Below are positions 1-9,309 of a stretch of 53,609 bases of DNA, piece after piece (position 1 is the stretch's first letter; each line of letters opens with the position of its first letter). Made by a program: the position numbers and the translations under genes. Source of the DNA: Paenibacillus cremeus (GTDB lineage: Bacteria; Bacillota; Bacilli; Paenibacillales; NBRC-103111); contig NZ_VNJI01000052.1 of the NCBI RefSeq assembly GCF_007786445.1, positions 1 to 53,609 on the forward strand. Reading direction: 5' to 3'. The notes under the pieces were generated by a model. The model was not told where the DNA came from and did no database searches. It saw nothing but the letters and a program-made list of their open reading frames with translations.

Positions 1-123
1 CAAAAGAAAAGATGGAACAACAGACTGAACGAAAGTGTACTTCGAAGAAGATTTAGAAAAGATCCCTTAGCATACCTTCAAAAACTTGAAAACAAACATA
101 GTGTGTTGGTTATTCCGCTGTAG
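1..123 (+). CDS. C-terminal end of an unrecognised protein (5' cut by window)
   Basis: Frame 1 is open from the first base to a TAG at 121-123 and gives 40 residues, basic at the start and ending VLVIPL. The composition is plausible for the end of a coding region, but no family is recognised. It lies on the opposite strand to the next genes. The 136 bases after it show no clear terminator. It could be a chance open frame; only the sequence before the window would decide. Confidence 0.3.
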   Translation, partial: QKKRWNNRLNESVLRRRFRKDPLAYLQKLENKHSVLVIPL

Positions 124-259
124 TTAAAAAACGCATCCTGCGTCTCTTCCCTCAGGTGGCCTGTCGTCGCCCAATAAGCCGTTTTTCGCGGCGCTCTTAA
201 TATGAAGGTTTCAATTTTTTCTATTTTCATACCTGTCATCTCCAATTTGTCCGTCGTGT

Positions 260-1046
260 TTATCTCTTACGAAATCCCTCGGTACGGCTATAGCTGTACC
301 AGGCCCCATGCTCCATAACGAACCCTTTTGTAATTCCGCTGTGAAGCTCCACTTGTCTGACATATTCGTCGGCGCTCGCCGTGTTTTCAATAAACATGTT
401 TACATGCATCGGAATCGCAACCTTCGGTTGAATATGGGACGTCAGCCGAACCGCATCGGCAATATTCATGCAGCCTAATCTTCCGTTGATGCAGCACATC
501 ATGAATTCCGGTTTTTCTCTGGCGATATCGATTAGCTGATCGGAGTATTCCGTATCTCCGGTTATGTAGATTTTCAGCGTTGAAAAAGAAAGAAGGTAAC
601 CTACGCTGTCATCGGTATGCTCAGCGTAAACGGCTTTGATTTCGATATTCCCAATGGTTATCGACTCGCCTCTTTTTATCACAATCAATCGATCCGGATT
701 GATTTCCAGCTCTAGGAGCCGGGTAATGCAAGCGGGCGGCCCAATAAATTTGGCGTTATTATTATTCGCGTTCGCCGCAATCAAGGGAACCGAATCGGTG
801 TCCAGATGATCCCTGTGCTCATGGGTAAAGAGGAAAAAGTCCCCCCTAGCTCCCCCGCTTCAATTGGAGCAGGTATTGCGCGAGAGATCCGACATATCTC
901 GAACAAACATTAGACAGGAACGGATCTACGTGATAGGTAAGCCCGCTGGAATCCTTAAACGAAAAGCCGGCTTGACCCGTCCAACAAATCCCGACGGACT
1001 CTTCCGTCACGAGTAAATCTCTTTGCTTGGCTGTAAAGCTGCTCAT
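260..1046 (-). pseudogene. UlaG-like metallo-beta-lactamase-fold hydrolase, frameshifted
   Basis: Two frames together encode one UlaG-like (L-ascorbate-6-phosphate lactonase family) protein. The upstream frame (846-1046) has the typical start, with a WTGQAGFSF segment and HVDPFLS. The downstream frame (260-845) has the metal motif THEHRDHLD at about 800-830, then ITGDTEY, INGRLG and PMHVNMF, in family order. The first frame runs into TAG at 846-848. Removing one base from the C5 run at 852-856 joins the frames as KRGARGDFFLFTHEH. The ATG at 1046 overlaps the aldolase stop (TGATG), so it is translationally coupled to eda. Lactone or phosphodiester hydrolysis of a sugar-acid intermediate is a reasonable guess from family and context. 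A homopolymer sequencing error would make the gene intact. Confidence 0.8.
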
Positions 1047-1702
1047 CAAAGAGCGAGTCCCCCTTCCGTATATCCGGCCGCTCTTAGAAACCGTTTGGCG
1101 CTTGCTTGCAGCTCGTCCCAATTTTTGGTTTCGACCCATTCCTTCCCGAGCAGATGAACGCCCAGCCCAATCGCATCCGTCCCCGCTTTAAACAAACCCT
1201 CAACCATATCCAGCTTAACTCCCCCTGTAGCCATGAAGGGAATATCCTCAAGCGGACCGCGAAGCTGTCTGATATATTCCGCTCCGACCACGTTGATCGG
1301 GAACACCTTCACCATATCAGCTCCGACTTCACAAGCTCTCACGATTTCCGTTGGAGTAAACGCTCCCGGGATCGAGTACAAGCCGAGCTGCTTCGTCGTC
1401 TTAATGACATCCTCATTCATGTTAGGAGAGATGATGTAGGCTCCGCCCGCATCCGCTACTTCCTTTACCTGCTCCGCAGTCAGAACCGTCCCGGCGCCTA
1501 CACTTACTTCGGATCCAAATCTATCTTTCATCAGCTTAATAGACTCCATTGCCCCGGGTGTATTTAAGGTCACCTCAAAGTAGCGGATCCCCGTCTCTTT
1601 CAGCACTTCCGTAAAAGCCAGGCATTCTTCCGGCCCAAGGCCTCGATAAATCATTACGACACGATGCTTTTTGACATCTTCAACGAAATAATCCATGCTC
1701 AT
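1046..1702 (-). CDS. eda: KDPG/KHG (2-keto-3-deoxy-6-phospho-sugar-acid) aldolase
   Basis: A 218-aa cytosolic class I aldolase of the Eda/DgoA family, expected to split a 2-keto-3-deoxy-6-phospho sugar acid into pyruvate and glyceraldehyde 3-phosphate. Visible family motifs are YRG (19-21), EVTLNTPGA (43-51), GAGTVLT (69-75), IISPN (90-94), PGAFTPTE (112-119) and VKVFP (131-135). Lys132 is the likely Schiff-base lysine. Length is normal. The start ATG has a strong GGAGGGGG site three bases upstream. With two DgoD-type dehydratases nearby, the KDPGal (galactonate) version of the reaction is favoured, but substrate stereochemistry cannot be read from sequence. The stop overlaps the next gene's ATG. 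Confidence 0.92.
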   Translation of the reverse strand: MSMDYFVEDVKKHRVVMIYRGLGPEECLAFTEVLKETGIRYFEVTLNTPGAMESIKLMKDRFGSEVSVGAGTVLTAEQVKEVADAGGAYIISPNMNEDVIKTTKQLGLYSIPGAFTPTEIVRACEVGADMVKVFPINVVGAEYIRQLRGPLEDIPFMATGGVKLDMVEGLFKAGTDAIGLGVHLLGKEWVETKNWDELQASAKRFLRAAGYTEGGLAL

Positions 1703-1726
1703 TTTCCCCCTCCGTTAACACCATGT

Positions 1727-2746
1727 TTAGGAATCAATTCCGTTATATAGATAGTCCTTCAACCTTTTCCATAAAGATGGGGTCCAGTCCACCCACTCAA
1801 ATACGGTATGAAAGCCGCGTACCTCTTTGTTGTAGCTTTCAACCGACTGCAAGGTTCGAACGATCTCGTCCCATGTGACGCCGATTTGATCGGGATGATA
1901 AATGACACACGCTTCATCCATGGCCTTTCTCAGCTCCCGGTAACGGCTCTCCGGCAAATACGATTTTTGTAAAAAGGATGACATTACAATGCCTAGCGAA
2001 ACAATTTCCCCATGAATCAATGGTTTACCCGTTGTCAGCTCCAAATTCCAAGCGAATAAATGGTCTGAACCGGCGCTAATTGGCAGCGTGGGATTCAGCA
2101 TATACAATTCGGAGGAGCTTTGAGTGTTCTCCATTAACAGACGAATGCCATCCTGCGTAAGAGAACCGATCTCGGGAGCATTCTCTAGGCTAGAAACGAC
2201 AATCCGATCGATTTCCCGCTCCACTTCCGGATCAAGGGCAGGCCCGATACCTTTTTCCTGTGCGATTTTCCAGTCATTCCACGTGGTTTGCATATACAGC
2301 AAATCGCCGTAGCCTGCTCGGTTGAGACGTGGATCCGCCATCTGGATCAGCTCGTAATCGATCAAGATTTTTTTGGGGTATCCGTCGACCTTAAAACCGA
2401 AGGACGTCCCATTTTTCCGTATGGAAATAAAATCCGTGAACGGGGCATTGGATGATGTAATTGACGGTACCAATAAAGGCACCTGATCCGCGGAGTAAGC
2501 AAAATATTTCGCAGCATCGAGGGCCGTCCCTCCACCCAAGCCTACGATAGCGCAATCTCTCGGTACATTGCCGACCATCTTATCCAGGCTTTCTTTGTTC
2601 AAGCTCTCGACCATCAAGACAGCTTCGGGCTTGATTCGCAATAACGGTTCATAAAGCTGCCAAGGAGCATCCATCGTGACAAGCACATATTTTCCTAGTT
2701 GTTCCAAGTGACTGTTCAGCATTTTATTTCCATATAAAGTCTTCAC
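1727..2746 (-). CDS. Iron-containing alcohol dehydrogenase / glycerol-1-phosphate dehydrogenase-like
   Basis: A 339-aa protein of the dehydroquinate-synthase-like/iron-alcohol-dehydrogenase superfamily. The N-terminal half has the NAD(P)-binding GGGTALDAAKY (about 72-82) and the SITSSNAPFT segment. The C-terminal half supplies likely metal ligands in GYGD, GSDHLFAW and HGEIVSLG. It most resembles the AraM/EgsA branch, but the substrate is unknown; in this locus it may oxidise or reduce a sugar alcohol or sugar acid. The start is GTG at 2746, or ATG at 2722. No well-placed ribosome site precedes the GTG, because GGAG lies about 21 bases away. It is 24 bases upstream of eda in the same direction and divergent from the AraC gene. 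Confidence 0.75.
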   Translation of the reverse strand: MKTLYGNKMLNSHLEQLGKYVLVTMDAPWQLYEPLLRIKPEAVLMVESLNKESLDKMVGNVPRDCAIVGLGGGTALDAAKYFAYSADQVPLLVPSITSSNAPFTDFISIRKNGTSFGFKVDGYPKKILIDYELIQMADPRLNRAGYGDLLYMQTTWNDWKIAQEKGIGPALDPEVEREIDRIVVSSLENAPEIGSLTQDGIRLLMENTQSSSELYMLNPTLPISAGSDHLFAWNLELTTGKPLIHGEIVSLGIVMSSFLQKSYLPESRYRELRKAMDEACVIYHPDQIGVTWDEIVRTLQSVESYNKEVRGFHTVFEWVDWTPSLWKRLKDYLYNGIDS

Positions 2747-2974
2747 ATGTGAGATCAGGTTGTTCGCATCTCCTTCACTTCAGAATCGTTCCTCTCGCTG
2801 TTTTTTAAGAACCTTTTCATAACCAGTATCTTTGAAAATATCTTCACGAACAATATCATTATGTGCCATAATAATTTGTAAATTTGTGGCCTAGAAATAT
2901 TAAAATGTGTTTGCATTTCTCATAGTTTGACCTGTGTTAATGGTAAAATGAGAGGTAAGGGGAGGACTGCATCC

Positions 2975-3829
2975 ATGCTTGAGGAATCTTGTGAATATGC
3001 GGAACGGTATTTTTTCACGCCTACGGCGCTGGAGAAGGCAGGAGGCTTATGGCTCGTTCGTTTAGGGCGCAATATCGCGAAGCCGAATTATCACATCGGT
3101 CCGCGGTATGTCCCTTACTACAGTTTGCACTTTGTTATTGACGGGTACGGTGTTTTTCAGCAGGAGGATGCAACTTACGACCTGGCCAAAGGAGATGTGT
3201 TCTGCATTTTCCCCAAACGTAAGCATCAATATTTTACCGACGCAAATAAGCCATTACGTATGATTTGGGTCGCACTCGACGGCAAGCAGTTAATTCCTTT
3301 ATTGAATCGAATCGGACTACGCCCGTCCTCTTCATTTCTTCCGTCGGTGATGAATGAAGAAATTGTTCAGCTCCTGGAGGAACTTTTTCGGCATAACGGA
3401 CAGCATGATCCATACGAAGATCTCGGCAAATTAACCATGCTCTATCGGTTATTTCAAGCCTTAGCTGCCGTCCATACGGATAAAGACGACGGTGGCGAGG
3501 AAGAGACCTTTCCCTGGTTGAAAAGAGGACAGCAATTTCTGCAAATGCATTTCATGGAAGGAATCACGATTGAAGAAGCCGCTCATAACGCCGGGGTAAA
3601 CCGGACTTATTTTAGCAAAAAATTTCATGAGCATTACGGAATGTCGCCCGTGAAGTATTTGCAGTCACTGCGAATGAATGAAGCCGTGCGCATGCTGAAG
3701 GAAACCGAGTTAAAGTTGACCGAAATCGCTCTGAGCGTAGGCTTTCCCGATCTATATTCCTTTTCTAAAGCGTTCAAAAAACAATACCAAGTCTCGCCAT
3801 TTCTGTTCCGTAAACAAAATGTTGAATAG
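2975..3829 (+). CDS. AraC-family transcriptional regulator with N-terminal cupin
   Basis: A 284-aa cytosolic one-protein sensor-regulator. The N-terminal half is an AraC-type effector-binding cupin (HFVIDGYGVF, LAKGDVFCIFP). The last ~100 residues form the double helix-turn-helix (ITIEEAAHNAGVNRTYFSKKF and the LTEIALSVGFPDLYSFSKAFKK region). The frame opens at a TTG at 2927, but ATG 2975 is preferred because AAGGGGAGG sits nine bases upstream and the intervening residues fit no family. It is transcribed away from the dehydrogenase/eda/UlaG unit across a 228-base spacer, so it probably controls that unit. A hairpin terminator follows. Confidence 0.88.
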   Translation: MLEESCEYAERYFFTPTALEKAGGLWLVRLGRNIAKPNYHIGPRYVPYYSLHFVIDGYGVFQQEDATYDLAKGDVFCIFPKRKHQYFTDANKPLRMIWVALDGKQLIPLLNRIGLRPSSSFLPSVMNEEIVQLLEELFRHNGQHDPYEDLGKLTMLYRLFQALAAVHTDKDDGGEEETFPWLKRGQQFLQMHFMEGITIEEAAHNAGVNRTYFSKKFHEHYGMSPVKYLQSLRMNEAVRMLKETELKLTEIALSVGFPDLYSFSKAFKKQYQVSPFLFRKQNVE

Positions 3830-3855
3830 TCCATTCCGTTCAGGGGAGTAAAGAA

Positions 3856-3885
3856 AAGAGACACGAGCGATGGTTCGTGCCTCTT
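3856..3885 (+). terminator. Hairpin terminator after the AraC gene
   Basis: An 11-bp stem (AAGAGaCACGA / TCGTGcCTCTT, one mismatch) with an 8-base loop lies 27 bases after the stop, followed by a T-rich stretch. Confidence 0.65.
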
Positions 3886-3938
3886 GGTTATTTTATGAGA
3901 CCATTACACCCTTGTTGTGATGTTTCATAAATAAATAA

Positions 3939-3974
3939 AATAACGGAGCCGCGAACCTACGTTGCTCCGTTATT
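3939..3974 (-). terminator. Terminator of the dehydratase/transporter operon
   Basis: A perfect 11-bp stem (AATAACGGAGC / GCTCCGTTATT). Read on the minus strand it is followed by a T-rich run. It lies 28 bases past the stop of the U32-like gene, so it separates that operon from the dehydrogenase/eda unit. Confidence 0.8.
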
Positions 3975-4002
3975 GTTGTTTCAGGATTTGTTGTAAATTA
4001 AG

Positions 4003-4944
4003 TTAGAAATCATTCTGTGGAACGGGTATCGCCAAACCAGGCGCACCAAGGTCCGAGGTCTTGAGATCAGGAGCATACTGCTTTAGCAGCTGCAATCCGA
4101 TATATGCTCGTCTTACCCTCTCCCTGCACAATGCAACGTTTACCTGCTCCAGATGTTTTCCGCTCGGATATACATCAGGATGGTTACGCAAACCGAATTT
4201 TATGTAGACCGGAGACAAAATCCGAACAAACTCCGGAATTTCATAATGGCGGATAAATCCTCCAAAGCCATCCGGCACTTCCACGTACAAATCGAGCGGA
4301 ATATCTACGGCAGGACGGATCGAAGCCAGCTTTGGCAAAGTCAATCCGGTAGGCACATTATACGTGTCTGCGCCGATATCCTGCATTAACTTAATAGACA
4401 CTGGGTTAGCTGCCATCATTTGTACGGATACCTTGATCACGAAGTTCGGATCGATCAAGCCTTGTTTTTTCATCTCTTTTGTCAACAGCAGCAGCCCTTC
4501 ATCTGCAACCAAGGCTCCACGTACGCCGAGCTGATTGGCGCGCTGAAGATCTTCCATCGCATAGACCAATTGATCGATGCCTTCATGCCGCAGAGCGATG
4601 GCCTTTCCTGCCGGTGTAAGCGGTTGTGCGCCGATATCCCAAGTCCCACGTGGGCCGACGAATAAGCTGAGCTCTACCCCTCTTGACGCACAAAGCTGGA
4701 CCATTTCGGAGATCTCGTCATCCGTCTGTAGCATAATGCCGCTTCCTTGCGAAACACGATGAATCGTTATACCATAGCGGTCCGCTTCTTCAAAGACCGC
4801 CTTTAAAGCTTCGGGTCCTTCTACACTGGGAATTTCTACACGGTACTGTGCTCCATCCGGAAACCGTTTGATGGAATCTGCGAGGTCATAAGCTTCCCGC
4901 TCTAAAAAGCCTAGTGATTTTAATAATGCTCTGGACTTTTCCAT
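4003..4944 (-). CDS. U32-like TIM-barrel protein of the sugar-acid operon
   Basis: A protein of about 313 aa and the last gene of the operon before the terminator. The sequence alternates predicted strands and helices like a TIM barrel (YRVEIPSVEGPEAL, ELSLFVGPRGTWDIG, GVRGALVADEGLL, DTYNVPTGLTLP, DLYVEVPDGFGGF, IKFGLRNHPDVYP) and resembles proteins annotated as U32 peptidase family. No peptidase active site can be pointed to, so protease activity is not claimed. ATG 4944 is preferred over the adjacent GTG 4947 because of the spacing to GGGAGA. It lies 25 bases after dehydratase 1. Its constant company with a DgoD-like enzyme suggests a role in the same pathway, possibly as isomerase, lyase or accessory factor. 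Confidence 0.6.
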   Translation of the reverse strand: MEKSRALLKSLGFLEREAYDLADSIKRFPDGAQYRVEIPSVEGPEALKAVFEEADRYGITIHRVSQGSGIMLQTDDEISEMVQLCASRGVELSLFVGPRGTWDIGAQPLTPAGKAIALRHEGIDQLVYAMEDLQRANQLGVRGALVADEGLLLLTKEMKKQGLIDPNFVIKVSVQMMAANPVSIKLMQDIGADTYNVPTGLTLPKLASIRPAVDIPLDLYVEVPDGFGGFIRHYEIPEFVRILSPVYIKFGLRNHPDVYPSGKHLEQVNVALCRERVRRAYIGLQLLKQYAPDLKTSDLGAPGLAIPVPQNDF

Positions 4945-4969
4945 CACTGCTATCTCCCTTCACCATGAA

Positions 4970-6118
4970 TCACCAATCGGCGACCGAGTTATCATCTTCA
5001 TGAATCCAATATGGCAGTTTCCAGTCCCCAGCATACCGCTGCCCGGAGATGGTTTCCTCATCCAGCTCGATGCCAAGGCCCGGTGCGGAAGGAAGATCGA
5101 TATATCCATTATTCAATTGGTATGGCTGTTTGATTAAGCCTTCTCCCAATGTAATCTGCTCTTGTGCGACGAAGCTTGGAACCGTGGCGGACAAATGAAT
5201 ACTCGCTGCCAAATTGACCGGACCGAGTGGGTTATGCGGTGCAAAGCCGGTATAGTAGACTTCGCCCATGGCGGCTATTTTTTTCGCTTCTGAAATCCCC
5301 CCGCAGTGAGCGAGATCCGGTTGAAGAATGGCAGCCGCCTGCTTTTCCAATACCTCCCTAAAGCCCCAACGGGTAAATAGTCTTTCCCCCGTGGCAATCG
5401 GTATGGTCGTAGACCTGGCTATCGTAACCATCGTATCCACATTTTCAGGCAAACATGGTTCCTCGATAAACATTGGCTTGAAAGGCTCAAATTCCTTGAT
5501 CAATTGGATCGCGAGAGCGGGGCTCACCCGTCCGTGGAAATCGATGCCGAAATCGACATCCGGTCCAATCGCTTCCCGGAGCAAGGCTACTCTTTTCACT
5601 TGCCGGTCGATAAACGATTTGGACTCTACGATATGGGCAGGACCGGGCAAAGCGGTTTTAATCATCGTATACCCCTCTTGAACAGCCTTTTTGGCAAGAT
5701 TCAAGTAATTTTCCGTATCTATTTCATTATCGAAATCTCGAATATGCTCATTGGTGTTGACATGCTTGTAGACGCGAATTTTATCCCGTACGGCTCCACC
5801 CAAAAGCTGATGGACGGGCACATTCAAGCTTTTCCCCAAAATGTCCCATAAAGCTTGATCGATGGCGCTGATGGCGCTGCATAGGATAGCGCCTGCACGG
5901 TAAAAGGTGGCTCGATACATTAAATTCCACAGGTGCTCAATTCGTCTCGGATCTTGGCCAATCAACAAATATTCGAAATCTTTGATGGCCATCTCTACCA
6001 CCTGAGCTCTTCCCTCAAGGCAAGCTTCGCCTAGTCCGACAATTCCTTCATCTGTATATACCTTTAGAAAGGAATATCTCGGTTTGACATGCACCAATTC
6101 CATTTTCGTAATTTTCAT
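4970..6118 (-). CDS. DgoD-type sugar-acid dehydratase (enolase superfamily), copy 1
   Basis: A 382-aa member of the mandelate racemase/muconate-lactonizing group, closest in pattern to D-galactonate dehydratase. It would remove water from an aldonate to give 2-keto-3-deoxy-aldonate. Conserved residues are D193 and H195 in GIDFHGR, E219 in FIEEP, E245 in ATGER and H295 in PHNPLGP; the end DNSVADW matches E. coli DgoD (DNSVAEW). Numbering is shifted by +10 relative to DgoD because of an insertion around 120-140. It shares most blocks with copy 2 but differs in the capping region (KHVNTNEH versus AHCHGDT), which often sets substrate specificity in this superfamily. It lies between the permease gene and the U32-like gene in one operon. 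Confidence 0.88.
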   Translation of the reverse strand: MKITKMELVHVKPRYSFLKVYTDEGIVGLGEACLEGRAQVVEMAIKDFEYLLIGQDPRRIEHLWNLMYRATFYRAGAILCSAISAIDQALWDILGKSLNVPVHQLLGGAVRDKIRVYKHVNTNEHIRDFDNEIDTENYLNLAKKAVQEGYTMIKTALPGPAHIVESKSFIDRQVKRVALLREAIGPDVDFGIDFHGRVSPALAIQLIKEFEPFKPMFIEEPCLPENVDTMVTIARSTTIPIATGERLFTRWGFREVLEKQAAAILQPDLAHCGGISEAKKIAAMGEVYYTGFAPHNPLGPVNLAASIHLSATVPSFVAQEQITLGEGLIKQPYQLNNGYIDLPSAPGLGIELDEETISGQRYAGDWKLPYWIHEDDNSVADW

Positions 6119-6137
6119 ATGTCCACACGCCCTTTTC

Positions 6138-6980
6138 CTAAGATTTAACAGCGCCTGCCGTTAAGCTGCTGATCAAATACTTTTGAAAAAATAAAAACAC
6201 TAGTGTAAGCGGGATAATTGCTACCAATGAAGCGCTCATCATGTCGTTCCACATAATTTTGTATTGCCCGATGAGCTGGCCAATCCCGATAGGTACAGTT
6301 TTCATCGTTTCCGATTGAGTCAAAACCAAGGCGAACATGTATTCATTCCAGCCAGTTATAAACGAGTAGATTGCAGTGGCTGCTACACCCGGCAAACTTA
6401 ACGGAAAGACAATTTGATAGAAGGTCCGCAGGCGGCTGCAGCCGTCGATGGCCGCTGCCTCATCCAGCTCTTTGGGAATGCTCTGAAAATACCCCATCAT
6501 CATCCATGAGCAAAAAGGAATCGTAAATGAAATATAAGTCATAATTAATGCCGTATGTGTATTGATCAAACCCAGTGTTTGGATAATTTTATAGAACGGA
6601 ATCAATAGCATGATGGATGGAAACATTTGTGTTACGAGCAGAAAGGTTAGAAACAGTCCTTTCCCCCTGAATTGAAACCTCGAAGCGCCGTAGCCGGCCA
6701 AACAAGAGAACAGCAGCGATATGATCGTGGAAGCCGATACCACAAGAATGCTATTTAAAAAATACCTCGCAAACGGATAATCCGTCCAAATGCGATGAAA
6801 TGCTGCAGTCGTAACGTCCGATGGGATCCATCTCGGAGGTATCGAGAAGATTTCCGTATCGCTTTTCAATGCAGTCGACAGCATCCACAATACCGGAATC
6901 AGCACGGTGATCGCTACAACGATCAGAATACAGTAGGACAGAAGCAACTGCGTCATAACGCGCCGTTTATTTGTCATCAT
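6138..6980 (-). CDS. Carbohydrate ABC transporter permease, MalG type
   Basis: A 280-aa membrane protein with about six hydrophobic segments and the cytoplasmic coupling loop typical of binding-protein-dependent permeases (EAAAIDGCSRLRTFYQIVFPLS). It ends ...SLTAGAVKS, as MalG proteins do. It pairs with the MalF-type protein encoded just upstream, overlapping it by 14 bases; AGGAGG precedes ATG ATG at 6980. It would import the sugar acid or its oligomer handled by the two dehydratases. No ATPase gene is present in the locus, so a shared MsmX-type ATPase encoded elsewhere is expected, as is common in these bacteria. Confidence 0.92.
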   Translation of the reverse strand: MMTNKRRVMTQLLLSYCILIVVAITVLIPVLWMLSTALKSDTEIFSIPPRWIPSDVTTAAFHRIWTDYPFARYFLNSILVVSASTIISLLFSCLAGYGASRFQFRGKGLFLTFLLVTQMFPSIMLLIPFYKIIQTLGLINTHTALIMTYISFTIPFCSWMMMGYFQSIPKELDEAAAIDGCSRLRTFYQIVFPLSLPGVAATAIYSFITGWNEYMFALVLTQSETMKTVPIGIGQLIGQYKIMWNDMMSASLVAIIPLTLVFLFFQKYLISSLTAGAVKS

Positions 6981-7848
6981 CCGCCAAGAACCTCCTATAA
7001 AGATAGCTAATCAGGAAACAGATGATGAACACAATGACTGCCGTAGCCGCCGCTCTGCCGAAACGGAAATTCTCAAAAGCAATCTTGTAAATGTCTATAC
7101 TGATGACGCTGGTAGCATCGATAGGACCTCCCGCAGTCAATAGCCATACGATCGTAAAGTGTTTGAACCACCAGACCGTTTCTAAGATGAGAGTGACCAG
7201 TAGCACCGGCATTAAACCAGGTAGTGTTATATTTTTAAAAAGCTGCCATTGGTTACCCCCATCGATCTCCGCTGCTTCGTACAAGTCTTTTGAGATCGAC
7301 TGCAGTCCTGCCAGAATCAAAATCATGACGAGCGGATATCCCTTCCAAATACACGCGATAACGACTCCCCACATGGCGAAGCCGGGATTATCCAGCCATG
7401 GAATGGCGTCTTGCGTCAAATGCATGCTTTGCAAAATATAATTGATTAGTCCGTATAACGGGTTGTACATCCACTTCCAAAGCAAGGCCACAACAACCTC
7501 AGGAAACAGCCACGGTAAAATAAGCACCGCCCGAAAAAGTAAGCGGAAGCGGATATCCATGTTGAGCAGCACGCCCAGAAGCGTCCCGATAACCATATTG
7601 CCTGCGACGACAAGAAACGCAAATTTGAAGGTTAGTCCGAGTTTATGCAAGAAATCAGGATCAGTCACAGCCTGGATATAATATTGCAGCCCCACGAATT
7701 TCCACTTGTTGATGAGATTCGTATCGTAGCCGCTAATATACATGCCAAATACAAGTGGATATGCAATCAATGCTAGCATGGTCAGCAGCGCTGGAAAGAT
7801 AAACCAGTAACCCGGCCAAGGAGTCTGATACGAATAGGACTTTCTCAT
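6967..7848 (-). CDS. Carbohydrate ABC transporter permease, MalF type
   Basis: A 293-aa polytopic membrane protein starting with a cytosolic stretch and then a first hydrophobic helix (YWFIFPALLTMLALIAYPLVF). The EAA coupling loop is visible (YEAAEIDGGNQWQLFKNITLPG). Length and motif order fit the MalF/UgpA family. ATG 7848 has AAGGAGGG at good spacing. It lies 63 bases after the binding-protein gene and overlaps the MalG-type gene, so the three form one importer operon. Confidence 0.92.
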   Translation of the reverse strand: MRKSYSYQTPWPGYWFIFPALLTMLALIAYPLVFGMYISGYDTNLINKWKFVGLQYYIQAVTDPDFLHKLGLTFKFAFLVVAGNMVIGTLLGVLLNMDIRFRLLFRAVLILPWLFPEVVVALLWKWMYNPLYGLINYILQSMHLTQDAIPWLDNPGFAMWGVVIACIWKGYPLVMILILAGLQSISKDLYEAAEIDGGNQWQLFKNITLPGLMPVLLVTLILETVWWFKHFTIVWLLTAGGPIDATSVISIDIYKIAFENFRFGRAAATAVIVFIICFLISYLYRRFLADDDK

Positions 7849-7911
7849 ATGGCCCTCCTTTTGAATGGTACAGGAAAAGACCCGAAGGCCTTCTCCTGTA
7901 TGGAGTTAACC

Positions 7912-9252
7912 TCACTTATTGTTTTTAATCTCGGTTTCCGTAGCTGCTGCAGCCTTTTTAGCCGCTTCTTCAGCAGTAGCTTGCTTCGCGATTACAGCTT
8001 GATAGCCCTCCGCCGCAACCACCTGCAGGTTGGTGTAATAAGGTACGTTAGGCACCTGGAATGCTGTGTCCATCGCTTTGAGAAACCCTTCCAGAACAGG
8101 GCTCTTGATCTGCGGATCGTTACTAGCATCCAAGCGGGTAGGGAAGCGTCCGGTAACCTTGTTCCATTCCAGCTGATTTTGTTTTTCCAGAAGATATTTC
8201 AAGTAATCTGCGGCTTCTTGTTTATGCTTGCTCTTGGCCGAAACAGAAAAGCCCAACATGCCGAGAACGGAAACGGACTGTTTGCCAGGTGCGTGAGGCA
8301 AAGGAATACCAGCAATCTTCCCTTCCAATCCCGGATTCTGCTTCAGAATGGCACCGATGGAATGCGGCCCAGTTACCATCATCGCTGTCTTTTCTGATGC
8401 CATCAGACTAACGGCCTCGGCATAGGACGTCTGGAATGGTCCTGGCGGTACTACCTGGTATTTGTTCACCAGATCTCCATAGAACTGGAACGCCTGAACC
8501 GCCTCTGGAGACGCAAATTGGGTCGTCCATTCCTTTTTATCGTTTTGCACAAGCTCCGCTGCACCAAAAGTTCGCATGATAGGAATAAATCGGGACCCAC
8601 CGGAGCCATTTTTGGCACCTACCATGGCAAATCCCCATCGATCCACCTTGCCATCTTTATCGGTATCTTGTGTTAGCTTCTTAGCTGCTTCAATGAAATC
8701 ATCCCAGGTATCCGGCGGTTTGATTCCTTCCTTCTCAAACCAATCTTTACGATAAAGAAGGCCCGTAGGAATGGTAAACCATGGCGCATACTGCAGCTTA
8801 TTGTCCAATACCGATTCCTTCAGCGTTGCCGGGTGGAATCCTTTTACAAAGTCGCTGCCGAGGAGCTTGTTCAAATCCTCCGTCAAGCCCATATCATACG
8901 CTTTGGCATAAAACTCCGGTCCGTTGACAAAAATATCAGGCATGTCTCCGCCGGTAGCCATCGTCATAATCTTGGCATAGACATCATTCATGGGAACACC
9001 GACAAATTCGATCTTGATGTTGGGATGTTTGGCCATATAATCATCGGCAAATTTCTTTTCCGCATCCCCTTCCGGCTTCTCGACAACGGTCGGAGAGATG
9101 ATTCTTAGTGTGATCGGTTCATTACTTTTGGCCGGTGCTGCCGTGTCAGATTTCGGCTGCGCCGCTGGACTGTCGGGTGAAGACGAACAACCGCTAATCA
9201 GAATGGCGCCAGAAACTGTAAGTACGGTCATACCCTTTAAAGCATTTTTCAT
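7912..9252 (-). CDS. Extracellular solute-binding lipoprotein (family 1)
   Basis: A 446-aa secreted lipoprotein. A lipoprotein signal peptide ends in LISGC with Cys22 as lipidation site, followed by a Ser/Pro/Ala-rich linker. The body is typical of sugar-binding proteins (YMAKHPNIKIEFVGVPMND, GDMPDIFVNG, KLTQDTDKDGKVDRWGF, ASEKTAMMVTGPHS). The start is set to ATG 9252, with GGGAGGG seven bases upstream; a TTG six bases earlier is possible. It should bind the substrate of the MalFG permeases outside the cell. Its place directly after dehydratase 2 suggests a sugar acid or uronate-derived ligand, which is inference from context. Confidence 0.9.
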   Translation of the reverse strand: MKNALKGMTVLTVSGAILISGCSSSPDSPAAQPKSDTAAPAKSNEPITLRIISPTVVEKPEGDAEKKFADDYMAKHPNIKIEFVGVPMNDVYAKIMTMATGGDMPDIFVNGPEFYAKAYDMGLTEDLNKLLGSDFVKGFHPATLKESVLDNKLQYAPWFTIPTGLLYRKDWFEKEGIKPPDTWDDFIEAAKKLTQDTDKDGKVDRWGFAMVGAKNGSGGSRFIPIMRTFGAAELVQNDKKEWTTQFASPEAVQAFQFYGDLVNKYQVVPPGPFQTSYAEAVSLMASEKTAMMVTGPHSIGAILKQNPGLEGKIAGIPLPHAPGKQSVSVLGMLGFSVSAKSKHKQEAADYLKYLLEKQNQLEWNKVTGRFPTRLDASNDPQIKSPVLEGFLKAMDTAFQVPNVPYYTNLQVVAAEGYQAVIAKQATAEEAAKKAAAATETEIKNNK

Positions 9253-9309
9253 TTTCAAACCCTCCCAAAAAAGTTGTTAATTATTTGAAACGGAAATGGT
9301 GAGCACAGC

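Noticed and set aside
4003..4944. Calling the U32-like protein a peptidase
   Set aside because: No catalytic motif could be pointed to, and the sugar-acid operon context argues against proteolysis.
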